A stretch of 64,000 nucleotides of DNA from Rhodopirellula sp. P2 (GTDB lineage Bacteria > Planctomycetota > Planctomycetia > Pirellulales > Pirellulaceae): assembly GCF_028768465.1 (NCBI RefSeq), contig NZ_CP118225.1, positions 1,276,001 through 1,340,000 of the forward strand, in the 5' to 3' direction. The notes below the pieces were generated by a model. The model had not been told where the DNA came from. It ran no database searches and was given only the letters and a program-made list of their open reading frames with translations. The position numbers were made by a program, and so were the translations under genes. Positions 8,671 to 17,332 of this stretch are shown here, in pieces. Numbering within the stretch: position 1 is the stretch's first letter; each line of letters starts with the position of its first letter.

Positions 8671-9009
8671 GGTGTCCAGTTGGGTTGCCACCGCGGTCAA
8701 GAACTCATCTGAAAATTGCAGACGGCTGCGTTGTTGCTTTTGCCGCCACGCTCTCATTTGATTGAATGCGACGCGACAGGACCACGCGGTGAAATTGGGG
8801 CCCCATTCGAAGTCATCGAACTTTCGCCACAGAACCAAATCGGTTTCTTGCAGGACCTCTTCGACATCGTTGCGGTCATTCATCAGGCTCATCAGGTAGG
8901 CAAACCGATGACGACGGGTTTGCCCGAGCAACCGCACAAACTCTTCGGTGTGATCGATGGGACCGGTGATCGACGCATTGTGTTCGGGAGTTTCGTGAGA
9001 TGAGTTCAT
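8671..9009 (-). pseudogene. Truncated ECF sigma factor remnant
   Basis: From ATG 9009 the product reads as a planctomycete ECF sigma factor: FVRLLGQTRRHRFAYLMSLM, then NDRNDVEEVLQETDLVLWRK (region 2.1-2.2) and FTAWSCRVAFNQMRAWRQKQ (regions 2.3-2.4). Region 4, needed for -35 recognition, is absent. After about residue 113 the frame passes into FecR sequence read out of phase and stops. Full-length relatives are about 170-190 residues and precede a FecR gene, so a single deletion joining region 2 to mid-FecR explains the structure. The neighbouring large secreted protein gene is divergent. Confidence 0.75.
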
Positions 9010-9206
9010 GCCGTTGATCAATCGCGGTTCGGACGGTGTGTTGTCATGCAAAAGAAGACAGCCGATGGGACGCCTTTTTGGACAAAAATGTGGGGGCAAT
9101 CTCAAAATGGTCGATAATTCATGTCCAATGTTTCCGTGTTCCGCTATTTCACGGCAGTTCAGCCACCTTGGAACGATTCTCACACCGAAACCCTTTGAGC
9201 TCCCCC

Positions 9207-12086
9207 ATGCAATCTCTGCGGCGTCTCATTTTATGCTGTTGGTTCTTGTTGATCGTCACGAATGCAAAGTTTGCTGGCGGCCAGCAGCCACCCATTCGGA
9301 CGGATCTGTTCATCAGTGGCGTTCGCCCGCACCTGACGACGTATGGTATCTACAGCCAAAACGGGGCGCATCGGAAGTCGGGACACAACGAGTGTGGGAT
9401 CGGAGCGATTGTGCCGTGGGCCGGCAAGCTATGGATGGTCAACTATGCACCGCACATGCCAGGTGGCAGTGAGCACAAGTTGTTCTCCGTCGAACCGGAT
9501 CTGACCAAGCCCCTGAATGTGCATCCCGAAAGCGTCGGTGGAACACCAGCGGGGCGGATGATTCACGAAGAGTCGCAGCAGTTGCTGATCGGGCATCACT
9601 TGATCGATGCCAAAGGCAAGGTGCGAACCATTTCTCCCAGCGACATGCCGATGCGAGTGACGGCGATCGCGCGGCATCTGAAAGATCCCGAGAACATGGT
9701 GTACTACATCGACATGGAAGGGGCCATTTGGGAAGCCAATGTGCACTCCTTGGAGGTCAATCGGTTGTTCAAAAAGCCCGTTCCGGGTTGGCACGCGAAG
9801 GGCGGCTACACTTCGCAAGGACGTTTGGTGATTTCCAACAACGGGGAACTGCACGTTGGTGACTACAAAGATGTTTTGGTCGGTGGCGAAGCCAAGGACG
9901 ACGAAGAACGTGGCGTGCTGGCGGAGTGGGATGGCGAGACATGGCGGATCGTTGAGCGTCGGCAATACACCGAAGTCACAGGACCCAAAGGCATCACGGG
10001 CGGCAGTGATGGAAATGAGCCGATTTGGTCGATGGGCTGGGATCGACGAAGCGTTCGTTTGAAGTTGTTGGAAAACGGAACGTGGCACACTTATCTGCTG
10101 CCCAAGGCTGCCTATTGCAACGACGCCAGTCATGGTTGGTACACCGAATGGCCGCGAATCCGTGAGATCACAGACGGACGTTGGATGATGGACATGCACG
10201 GCATGTTCTTTGATTTTCCGAAGGGGTTTTCGGCGGCCAATTCCAAAGGCTTGCGTCCCATCGGAAGCCATCTACGCTACGTTCCTGATTTTTGTGCTTG
10301 GAACGATCAGTTGGTGCTGGCATCGGATGAAACCAGTGTTCAAGGCAATCCCTTGGCGGGCCAACCACAAAGCAATTTGTGGTTTGGTGACTACCAGGAT
10401 CTGAAGACTTGGGGGCCCGCGTCAGCTTACGGTGGCCCCTGGATTGATGATGAAGTGAACGCGGATCAATGGACGGATCCTTTCCTCGTCGATGGTTTCC
10501 AAACGAGAACGTTGTATCTGGCGGTTGGCCAGTTGAAATCGAAGCCGGTGGTCGCCTTGCGAGCGACGGATCAACAAGCGATCACATCGATGCCCGAGAA
10601 GCTGAGCGTGCTTCCGACCGTGACGGTGCGACGTGGCAATTGGACTCGGCCGGCAAAGGGATATGCCTTTGAAGTTGATCAGCCCGTCACGGTTTACTTG
10701 GCCGTGGATCATCGAGGTGACCCGCCCATGTCATCGGACTGGCAGTTGACGCAGATGGAAGTCCGGTGGGGCAATGGGCACCATGATCGGGTTTACAAAC
10801 GATCGTTCCCCGCTGGGAAAGTTTCCGTTCCCGCCAATGAAACCGAGCACACACCCGGATCGTTTGGGATGCCGCACACCGCGTTCGTCGAAGGCAACGC
10901 GACGGTGAAAACGATTCGAGGTGAAGGAGCGACGTTGAACCAACCGCAAGCTTCGCAGCAATCCAAGAAATTCGCCGTGCCTGCGGATTCATCGGTTCAG
11001 CTCACCATGCAAATCGATCCCAATGGAACGAACGAGTGGGTTGGTTTTCGTGAATTTTCGGTGGCTGGTGGAGACAGCGTTGTGGAGACGCTTCCCGAAG
11101 AGTTGGGGGCCGTTTGGGTACGGTTCAAAACGGATCGCGATTGCATCGCGACCGCGTTTTTGCATCAAACATCCGCCTATCCAAATCAGCAGCGTCACGA
11201 GGAACTGTTTGCTGGATTGGCTGACGTGGATGATTCGCAAGCCGTTGAAGCATTGGTCTATCCCGCTCAACGCAGTCGTGACTTGCGGTTGCTGACGGCT
11301 GATGGAAAGGCATTTGAATTCACGAAAAACGCCTTTCAATTCGAGTCAGATGAATTTGATTCGAAGTTGGCCGAGAAGCTGCAAGTGGAACCGGAGTTCA
11401 CGGTGGATGAAGCTTCCGACATCGTTCGATATCAGGGAAGAAATTATCGACTGCCCAAGGGCGACGCGATCTATGACAAGCCCTTTGAATCGGGTTGGCC
11501 TCGCGCGCTGCGAGAAGTGGAATCAGAACGCACGATCGCGAATATTCATGGGACGTTTTATGAAGTGCCGTTGGTGATCAATGGCGCTCCGCCGGCTTGG
11601 AATTTGATCCGGCCGGTGTCGAGTCATGGAAAACGGATCTCGGACTATTGTTCTTGGAACGGATTGTTGGTGCTGGCTGGTGTCAAGCAAGACGCAGCAG
11701 CGAGCGAGCATGTGTTTCGTGATTCGGCGTCCGGAATGGGGATTTGGTTTGGTGGAGTGGATGACCTTTGGAAGTTTGGCAAGCCGGTCGGACACGGGGG
11801 CCCCTGGAAAAACTCCGACGTCCGGGCGGGGAAACCATCGGACGCCTATCTGATGCGGGGCTACGACAAGAAAGCACTCGCACTGTCGCACACCGACACG
11901 ACTCCGGTAACGATGACCGTGGAAGTGGACTTGGACGGTGAAGGTCGGTGGATCCCGGTGAAGGAATTGGTTGTGCCCGCCGGAAGCACGGTCCGGCACG
12001 AGTTTCCGGTTGGTTTCGCTGCGTGCTGGGCACGTGTTGTCAGCGATTCTGACACGACCGCGACGGCGATGTTCGATTACAGGTAG
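9207..12086 (+). CDS. Large secreted protein with duplicated module, function unknown
   Basis: A 959-residue protein. ATG 9207 begins a clear signal peptide (hydrophobic residues 7-20); the frame is open upstream, but that part overlaps the sigma relic. No membrane segment follows, so it is periplasmic or extracellular. The first 350 residues contain regularly spaced Trp and Gly motifs suggesting a beta-propeller. Two similar blocks follow: one around residues 325-440 (DFCAWNDQLVLASDE, then NLWFGDYQDLKTWG and GGPW) and one near 800-890 (DYCSWNGLLVLAGVK, then GIWFGGVDDLWKFG and GGPW). Each is followed by a beta-sandwich-like stretch (VDLDGEGRW, VPAGSTVRHEF). No catalytic motif was recognised. 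Proximity to sulfatase genes suggests polysaccharide use, as inference. Confidence 0.75.
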   Translation: MQSLRRLILCCWFLLIVTNAKFAGGQQPPIRTDLFISGVRPHLTTYGIYSQNGAHRKSGHNECGIGAIVPWAGKLWMVNYAPHMPGGSEHKLFSVEPDLTKPLNVHPESVGGTPAGRMIHEESQQLLIGHHLIDAKGKVRTISPSDMPMRVTAIARHLKDPENMVYYIDMEGAIWEANVHSLEVNRLFKKPVPGWHAKGGYTSQGRLVISNNGELHVGDYKDVLVGGEAKDDEERGVLAEWDGETWRIVERRQYTEVTGPKGITGGSDGNEPIWSMGWDRRSVRLKLLENGTWHTYLLPKAAYCNDASHGWYTEWPRIREITDGRWMMDMHGMFFDFPKGFSAANSKGLRPIGSHLRYVPDFCAWNDQLVLASDETSVQGNPLAGQPQSNLWFGDYQDLKTWGPASAYGGPWIDDEVNADQWTDPFLVDGFQTRTLYLAVGQLKSKPVVALRATDQQAITSMPEKLSVLPTVTVRRGNWTRPAKGYAFEVDQPVTVYLAVDHRGDPPMSSDWQLTQMEVRWGNGHHDRVYKRSFPAGKVSVPANETEHTPGSFGMPHTAFVEGNATVKTIRGEGATLNQPQASQQSKKFAVPADSSVQLTMQIDPNGTNEWVGFREFSVAGGDSVVETLPEELGAVWVRFKTDRDCIATAFLHQTSAYPNQQRHEELFAGLADVDDSQAVEALVYPAQRSRDLRLLTADGKAFEFTKNAFQFESDEFDSKLAEKLQVEPEFTVDEASDIVRYQGRNYRLPKGDAIYDKPFESGWPRALREVESERTIANIHGTFYEVPLVINGAPPAWNLIRPVSSHGKRISDYCSWNGLLVLAGVKQDAAASEHVFRDSASGMGIWFGGVDDLWKFGKPVGHGGPWKNSDVRAGKPSDAYLMRGYDKKALALSHTDTTPVTMTVEVDLDGEGRWIPVKELVVPAGSTVRHEFPVGFAACWARVVSDSDTTATAMFDYR

Positions 12087-12192
12087 TCCGCCGTCGGTGG
12101 GGCCGCGCGACTTGGCATTTGCACGAAACGCCCTATCGGATTCATGTTAAAAAGAAACGACGTGTGTCCGTGTTTTGAAGGGTGGGAGTGGA

Positions 12193-12417
12193 ATGGCGAA
12201 CGAGGCGTTGGATCGAGATGGATACTGGGTTCTTCGCGGTGCGGTGACGCCTTCCGAGGTGGAGCATCTGCTGCAGGTGTTCACGCAATTTTTGGTTGCG
12301 GAGTCCAAGTCCGTGCGGGCTCGGTCCAGTCGCGGGCATGTCTATGCCGCACGCAACTTGATTGACAGCACTCCGGACGCTATCGCTTTCCGGTTGACTC
12401 AATCAACAGGCTGTTAA
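12193..12417 (+). pseudogene. Truncated phytanoyl-CoA dioxygenase (PhyH)-like gene
   Basis: The 74-residue product (MANEALDRDGYWVLRGAVTP start) matches the N-terminus of PhyH-family Fe(II)/2-oxoglutarate oxygenases: an FxxxGYxVLRG-type strand, a helix of the SEVEHLLQVF type, then an RGHVYAARNL segment. The HxD...H iron ligands and the jelly-roll core are missing. A stop occurs after QSTGC, and the sulfatase gene on the other strand begins 22 bases later. It is best read as the 5' remnant of a lost oxygenase gene. A functional small protein is less likely. Confidence 0.55.
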
Positions 12418-12439
12418 GTCGCGGTGGATCGCATGGCGT

Positions 12440-15400
12440 TCACTTGGACTTCGAAAGGGGGTGGTCGTCAAAGTAGAAGTCGTACCAATCTCGCTCTCGC
12501 ATTTTTTTACCTTTGGGCAAACCGGGGGGATCCAGTTCCAGGGTCCAGGTTTGCAAGGTTTCATGCAATTTGCCTGCCAGTTCCGGGTAGCTTTCGATCA
12601 GGTTGCGATGCTCGTGTTGGTCGCTTTCCAAATCGAAGAGGTAGCGTCGTCCGTCGCCAACGAAGATGTACTTCCATTTTCCTTGCCGAACCGCGGCTTG
12701 GTCCCAAAAGCGAAAGTACAACGTGCGAGTCGAGGGGATTTGAATGTCGTTCAGTCGCGGGATCAGGTTGATGCCATCGAAGGGTTCGCTTTCAGGGTCG
12801 AGCGTTCCACCAGCGAGTTGCAAGACACTGGGGGCGATGTCGAGGGTGCTGATAGGCCAGTTGTAGGTGATCGCGCTGGGCAGTTGGCTGGGCAGGCTCC
12901 AGATCATCGGCACGCGAATTCCGCCTTCGGAGAGCATGCCTTTTTCACCCACCCAGGGGTCATTGAGGGAGCCGTCCCATCCGCCAGCATCGCCATCAAT
13001 GGGAGTGTCAACCTTGGTCATTTTAAGCGGTGCTCCGTTGTCGCTGGTCATGACGACCAAGGTGTTGTCCAGCAAACCGTGGGTCTTCAATTGGTCCACG
13101 ATCCGTCCAACGCCGTCGTCGATCGCGGCGAGCATCGCGAGTGCATAACGCCGTCGTTTGGGCATCGATTGTGGGAACCGATCGAGGTACTCGTCGGTGG
13201 CTTCCAGCGGCGTGTGCGGTCCGTAGTAATTCAACTGCAAGTAAAACGGTTGGTCGTGATTGCGGTCGATGAAGTTCACCGCCGCATCGGATTGCACGTC
13301 AATGCGAAATCGTTCGTCACGGAGTTGCTTCATCTGTGGCAGCAACTCACCCGAGGCGAGATCAAAGTTGGTGCGATAGTTCGTCATGGCTCCCCAGTAG
13401 TATTCGTCGAAACCTTGCTGGGCTGGGGAATATGGTTGGATCTTTGGCCATGGGATTCGGACTTGTCGTCGCGGTTTGTCCGCCATCGCTGGCAATTCGC
13501 GGCGGATCCAGTCGACGCAGGTCACGTTGGGTTCCAAGTGCCATTTGCCGACGAAACCGGTGCGGTAGCCGAGTGGTTGCAAATGCTCAGCCATGGTCAC
13601 GGCTTCGGTTGGCAAAGGCATGTCGGGGATGGTGTCGATCCCAAAACGTTGTTGGTAGCGTCCGGTGATCAAACCGGCCCGTGATGGACTGCACTGGGGC
13701 GAGGTGACGTAGGCGTTGGTGCAACGAACACCGCGGGCTGCTAGAGCATCGATGTGCGGTGTTTGAATGTCATCAACCACGTCTTGGCAACTCAGGTCAG
13801 CCCAGCCTTGGTCATCGGTGAGGATGATGACGACGTTGGGTTTGGTGGCGGGAATGACGGCTTGGGCGGTTCGGTCACCGACGCGAAAGTAGCCCAGTGG
13901 TTTGCCGGTGGCAGGTTCTCTGACCATCCACACCGCTCCAGGACGAGTGGACTGGGTTTGCGTTTGACCAGGTTGGATGGTGCCGTAGGGTTTGGGATTC
14001 GCTTCTTCATCCATCCAGCAAAGTTCGACGGGGTCGCGTTGCTGGTTGAGGAAGTGCACCGGGAATTTGTTCCCGGCGGGTTTGGACGGCGGGGCGGCAC
14101 CGTCATCGATCGGGTGGAACGAGAGTTTCGCCAGTGACTTCACCGATGGTTCAATCCGTTTCGCAAACTCGGTCGGTGCGATGGATCGAAAGTGAGTGAG
14201 TTGCGAAATGGCGGTGGCCTGATTCGCGAGATTTTCCCACTCATAGGGATCGGCCTGGATGTCATACAGTTCTTCACTGCCGTCCGGGTAATGAACGTAA
14301 CGATGAGTCCGCCCGCTGATCGCGTAACCGCCTGGTTGGGAGAGATACGTGACGGAATTTTGAGTCCAGTCCTGCGAATCCGGATCGTGAAGCAGAGGCA
14401 GGAGACTCGGCCCGTCGTTTTGCGGCCGCGAAGGCAATTCGCACAGATCGAGGAGCGTCGGGAACAGACTGAGAGTGTTCACCGGTGCATCGCAGACGAC
14501 GCCGGAGGGTGTGCCCTCGGGCAGCGAGGGGCTGAGCGATTGAGGGACGCGAACCATCAAGGGTACGCGGGTGACCGCTCGCCATGGGGTGTACTTTTGC
14601 CAGTGTTCTTTCTCACCCAGTTGCCACCCGTGATCTGACCAGAGAACCACGATCGTGTTGTTCGCGTTGGGCCCGGATTCCAAGGCGTCCAGGACTCGAC
14701 CGAGCATTGCATCGGCAAAGTGAATGGATGCGAGGTAGCCTTGAATGCCTTGCTTCCATTGGTCTTGTTCTTGAATGTGAGCGAAGTAGCGATTGCGAGC
14801 GGCGCGTTGACCCGCAGCGGGCACGTCGTCCAAATCGTTTTCAAGGTATCCCGGTGGTAGCTGGATGCTCTCGAGTGGAAATGGTTCGAAGTACTTTTGG
14901 GGCACAAACCAGGGTTCGTGAGGTCGGTAGATCCCGCAACCAAGGAAGAACGGTTGGTCATGTTCGGCGCGAAGTTGGTCGCCGATCCACTGGCTGACCG
15001 CCCAGTCACCACCGAACTCTTCATCGGTGACGTCGAGTGCGGCCCAGTCCGTTTCAACGTATTGCCACGGCCCGCCACGTTTCAAACTGACCGGGCGCTG
15101 GGTGGGGTAGAACGTTTGTGGCAATGGGTTTTCGGATTCGGCTTTGGGAAAGTACTCGTCCCACGAGTCCGCGTCGATGAAGTAGTGCAGCAGTTTGCCG
15201 GAGCCCGCGGCGTGATAGCCATGGTTGCGAAAGTACTGCGGCAAGATGACCTCGTCCGGCATGATCTCTCGCATCTGTTGGCGATTGTCATACAGCCCCG
15301 ATTGATGAGGGGACCGGCCGGTGAAGACGGCAGAGCGACATGGGTTGCAAGCCGGTGCCGGGCAATGAGCGTTGGAGAACAGGATCCCACTGGCCGCCAG

Positions 15401-15583
15401 CCGATCCAAGTTGGGAGTGATCGTTTGCGGGTGCCCGCCCAAGCAACCGATCCAGTCATTCAGATCGTCCATCGCGATGAACAGAACGTTCGGTTTCGCG
15501 GGCGGTTGGGAGGATTCCGCGAAAGCATGTGGAAGGGCCAGCAGCATCCAAAGCAGCAAGGTCGACAGTGGGCGGTACATCAT
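12440..15583 (-). CDS. Double sulfatase joined by a VHL-beta-like domain
   Basis: A 1047-residue secreted protein starting at the tandem ATG 15583/15580, followed by a signal peptide ending near HAFA. Residues ~30-480 form an iduronate-2-sulfatase-like module (NVLFIAMDDLNDWIG metal site; Cys79 in CNPCR as the formylglycine position; a later HGWQLGEKEHW). Residues ~504-568 (PVELCWMDEEANPKPYGTI, then PGAVWMVREPATGKPLGYF) resemble a VHL beta domain. Residues ~577-1030 form a second, arylsulfatase-A-like module (IILTDDQGWADLSCQD; Cys631 in CSPSR; GKWHLE; GEKGMLSEGGIRVPM). Both active sites look complete, each needing formylglycine maturation. The enzyme probably removes sulfate groups from a complex algal polysaccharide. 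The gene is alone on its strand. Confidence 0.88.
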   Translation of the reverse strand: MMYRPLSTLLLWMLLALPHAFAESSQPPAKPNVLFIAMDDLNDWIGCLGGHPQTITPNLDRLAASGILFSNAHCPAPACNPCRSAVFTGRSPHQSGLYDNRQQMREIMPDEVILPQYFRNHGYHAAGSGKLLHYFIDADSWDEYFPKAESENPLPQTFYPTQRPVSLKRGGPWQYVETDWAALDVTDEEFGGDWAVSQWIGDQLRAEHDQPFFLGCGIYRPHEPWFVPQKYFEPFPLESIQLPPGYLENDLDDVPAAGQRAARNRYFAHIQEQDQWKQGIQGYLASIHFADAMLGRVLDALESGPNANNTIVVLWSDHGWQLGEKEHWQKYTPWRAVTRVPLMVRVPQSLSPSLPEGTPSGVVCDAPVNTLSLFPTLLDLCELPSRPQNDGPSLLPLLHDPDSQDWTQNSVTYLSQPGGYAISGRTHRYVHYPDGSEELYDIQADPYEWENLANQATAISQLTHFRSIAPTEFAKRIEPSVKSLAKLSFHPIDDGAAPPSKPAGNKFPVHFLNQQRDPVELCWMDEEANPKPYGTIQPGQTQTQSTRPGAVWMVREPATGKPLGYFRVGDRTAQAVIPATKPNVVIILTDDQGWADLSCQDVVDDIQTPHIDALAARGVRCTNAYVTSPQCSPSRAGLITGRYQQRFGIDTIPDMPLPTEAVTMAEHLQPLGYRTGFVGKWHLEPNVTCVDWIRRELPAMADKPRRQVRIPWPKIQPYSPAQQGFDEYYWGAMTNYRTNFDLASGELLPQMKQLRDERFRIDVQSDAAVNFIDRNHDQPFYLQLNYYGPHTPLEATDEYLDRFPQSMPKRRRYALAMLAAIDDGVGRIVDQLKTHGLLDNTLVVMTSDNGAPLKMTKVDTPIDGDAGGWDGSLNDPWVGEKGMLSEGGIRVPMIWSLPSQLPSAITYNWPISTLDIAPSVLQLAGGTLDPESEPFDGINLIPRLNDIQIPSTRTLYFRFWDQAAVRQGKWKYIFVGDGRRYLFDLESDQHEHRNLIESYPELAGKLHETLQTWTLELDPPGLPKGKKMRERDWYDFYFDDHPLSKSK

Positions 15584-16013
15584 CGCGAATCTTTGTTGAG
15601 TGCGAGTGAGAACGGGCAGCGTGAGAACAGTTTCCGATTCGAACCGCAAAAGGGAACGCTATCCCGGAGGGCATCGATTTGATGCGTGACTCCTTTGAGC
15701 GTGCTCGTCTGCGTGGGCCGAAGGAAGGAGGCTTTGCGACGCATCTCCGGCAAGGACTTGCCTGGAAAGGTTCGCTCATCTGCCGGAGCAGCGCCGAAGC
15801 GGCTCGATCCGGCCTACCTGTTCAACGTCGATGATACAATGCGCGTGGCAGCGATGTTTCACCCCGATGACTGAGAGGGCACAAACGCCCGCTAGCGGTG
15901 GATTATGCTGCGTTCGGACGAAGTTTTATTTTTGCACGCGGCGCCGGGTGGTGTTGCCTGCGATTTGATAACTGCACTTTTGTATTTTGATTGCTCCATT
16001 GGATAGGCAAGTG
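15584..16013. other. Intergenic, divergent region
   Basis: About 430 bases between the divergent double sulfatase and esterase genes. No credible reading frame, RNA or strong hairpin was seen. An A/T-rich patch at about 15920-16000 lies just upstream of the esterase and is a candidate promoter region. Confidence 0.4.
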
Positions 16014-16859
16014 ATGAGACGTGATTTCCTGGCAGGTGTGATGTTGGCCGCAGCGACGGTTGGCCTGAGTGATTTCCAAGGTGGAGCGTTGTTGGCGCAA
16101 GAGTCCACCGCAACTGGAGCGACGACGGAATCGTCGGCGAAAATCCAGGTGGAACCTGGCGAGCAAACCGAGAACTTCTTTGCGATTCCAGAACCGGCGG
16201 AGGGGCGACCGAACAGGCTGCCATTCTTGCTGTACACGCCCAAGGACTATGAGGCAGGTCAACACGTGCCATTGTTGTTGTTCTTGCACGGGCTGGGCGA
16301 GAGTGGCGACGGGAACTTCCAACAGATCGCCGTGCATGGGCCACCCAAGCGAGTTGGAAAAGAGGGCAAAGAGATGCCGTTTGTGATCGTTTCACCGCAG
16401 AGTCCCAAGCCGGGGAAAGATCGCAAAGAGGTTGTCGAGTCTTGGAGGACCGATGAGTTGATGGCTCTTCTGGATCATGTCGAAGGACAACTCTCGATCG
16501 ATACCCGTCGCGTGTACGTGTCCGGTTTGAGCATGGGTGGATTTGGGACATGGCGATTGGCAGCGACTCATCCCGAACGCTTTGCAGCGGCGATTCCCAT
16601 TTGTGGTGGCGGAAAAACAGAATGGGCGGACAAGCTTGCCAAGATTCCTCTGTGGGTCTTTCATGGTGGCCAGGACACCGTGGTTGAACTCCACGAGAGC
16701 GAAGAGATGGTGACCGCGATCCAGCGTGCTGGCGGGGATGTGAAGCTGACGATCTATCCTGATGCGGGGCATGACAGTTGGACAGCAACGTATGCGAATC
16801 CTGAGGTCTACGCGTGGTTGCTGCGGCATCAGCTGGATCAATCGAGTCGAGCGTTTTGA
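16014..16859 (+). CDS. Tat-exported alpha/beta-hydrolase (esterase/prolyl-oligopeptidase-like)
   Basis: A 281-residue product from ATG 16014 (a GTG directly before it is possible). The first residues MRRDFLAGVMLAAA form a twin-arginine signal (RRxFL plus hydrophobic core), implying folded export. The alpha/beta-hydrolase core shows the oxyanion segment LFLHGLGESG, nucleophile elbow GLSMGG (Ser173), acid DTVVE (about Asp221) and DAGHDSW (His253). It belongs to the secreted feruloyl-esterase/phospholipase-like S9 group common in planctomycetes, which act on polysaccharide-linked esters or lipids. The exact substrate is unknown. A palindromic element follows 115 bases after the stop. Confidence 0.85.
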   Translation: MRRDFLAGVMLAAATVGLSDFQGGALLAQESTATGATTESSAKIQVEPGEQTENFFAIPEPAEGRPNRLPFLLYTPKDYEAGQHVPLLLFLHGLGESGDGNFQQIAVHGPPKRVGKEGKEMPFVIVSPQSPKPGKDRKEVVESWRTDELMALLDHVEGQLSIDTRRVYVSGLSMGGFGTWRLAATHPERFAAAIPICGGGKTEWADKLAKIPLWVFHGGQDTVVELHESEEMVTAIQRAGGDVKLTIYPDAGHDSWTATYANPEVYAWLLRHQLDQSSRAF

Positions 16860-17332
16860 GTTCGCAATCATTCAATTGTTTGTCGAGAAGAAGTCTCCCA
16901 GTCGTCCATTGGAGAGTGCACCGTGACAAGCTTTGGCCTGCTGTTAGCGTCATGTTTGTTTGCAACGGTGACGCCAAGCAGGTCGGCTGGAATGATCGGG
17001 CACAACCATGTGAGCCGTTTGGGCGTTCGCCCCGGTTGCGCGTGAAAACCGTGGCTAACGCCAACGGCTCACATACCCGATGACACCTGCGTACCTGCTT
17101 AGCCGATCGACCCAATGGGTTGTTGTTCTACATCGACGATCGGCGCCCGCAGACGAGAGACGATGGGCACTCGTCGATGCAAACGCCTCATTTTGGTGAG
17201 TTGGCGGGGAGGTTCTGGCGTTGATCCGCGTCTGATGATGAAATCGGTGTTTTGGTATAGTCCCGCAAGAACTTGTGGCGGATCACTGACGCTGGGCTCA
17301 TCCTTTTCAACGCAACCAAAACGAAGTCACCC
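16860..17332. other. Intergenic carrying element copy 3
   Basis: 473 bases between the esterase and the AI-2E family gene. The only structured part is the 127-bp palindromic element at 16975-17101. The remaining ~230 bases before 17333 must include the promoter of the downstream gene; nothing else was recognised. Confidence 0.45.
16975..17101. repeat. Palindromic dispersed element, copy 3 (127 bp)
   Basis: Same orientation and almost the same sequence as copy 1 (AAGCAGGTCGGCTGG at the left end, GTACCTGCTTA at the right end). GCC lies on both sides (gacGCC before, aGCC after), which is suggestive but too short to prove a target duplication. Intergenic. Confidence 0.9.

Noticed and set aside
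12461..13684. A 407-codon open frame on the + strand inside the double sulfatase gene
   Set aside because: It is antisense to a clear sulfatase with two active sites, has no family-like sequence and arises from codon bias of the real gene.
15892..17115. A 407-codon minus-strand frame over the esterase and element copy 3
   Set aside because: Runs antisense through a well-supported alpha/beta-hydrolase gene and then through the repeat; no domain is recognisable.
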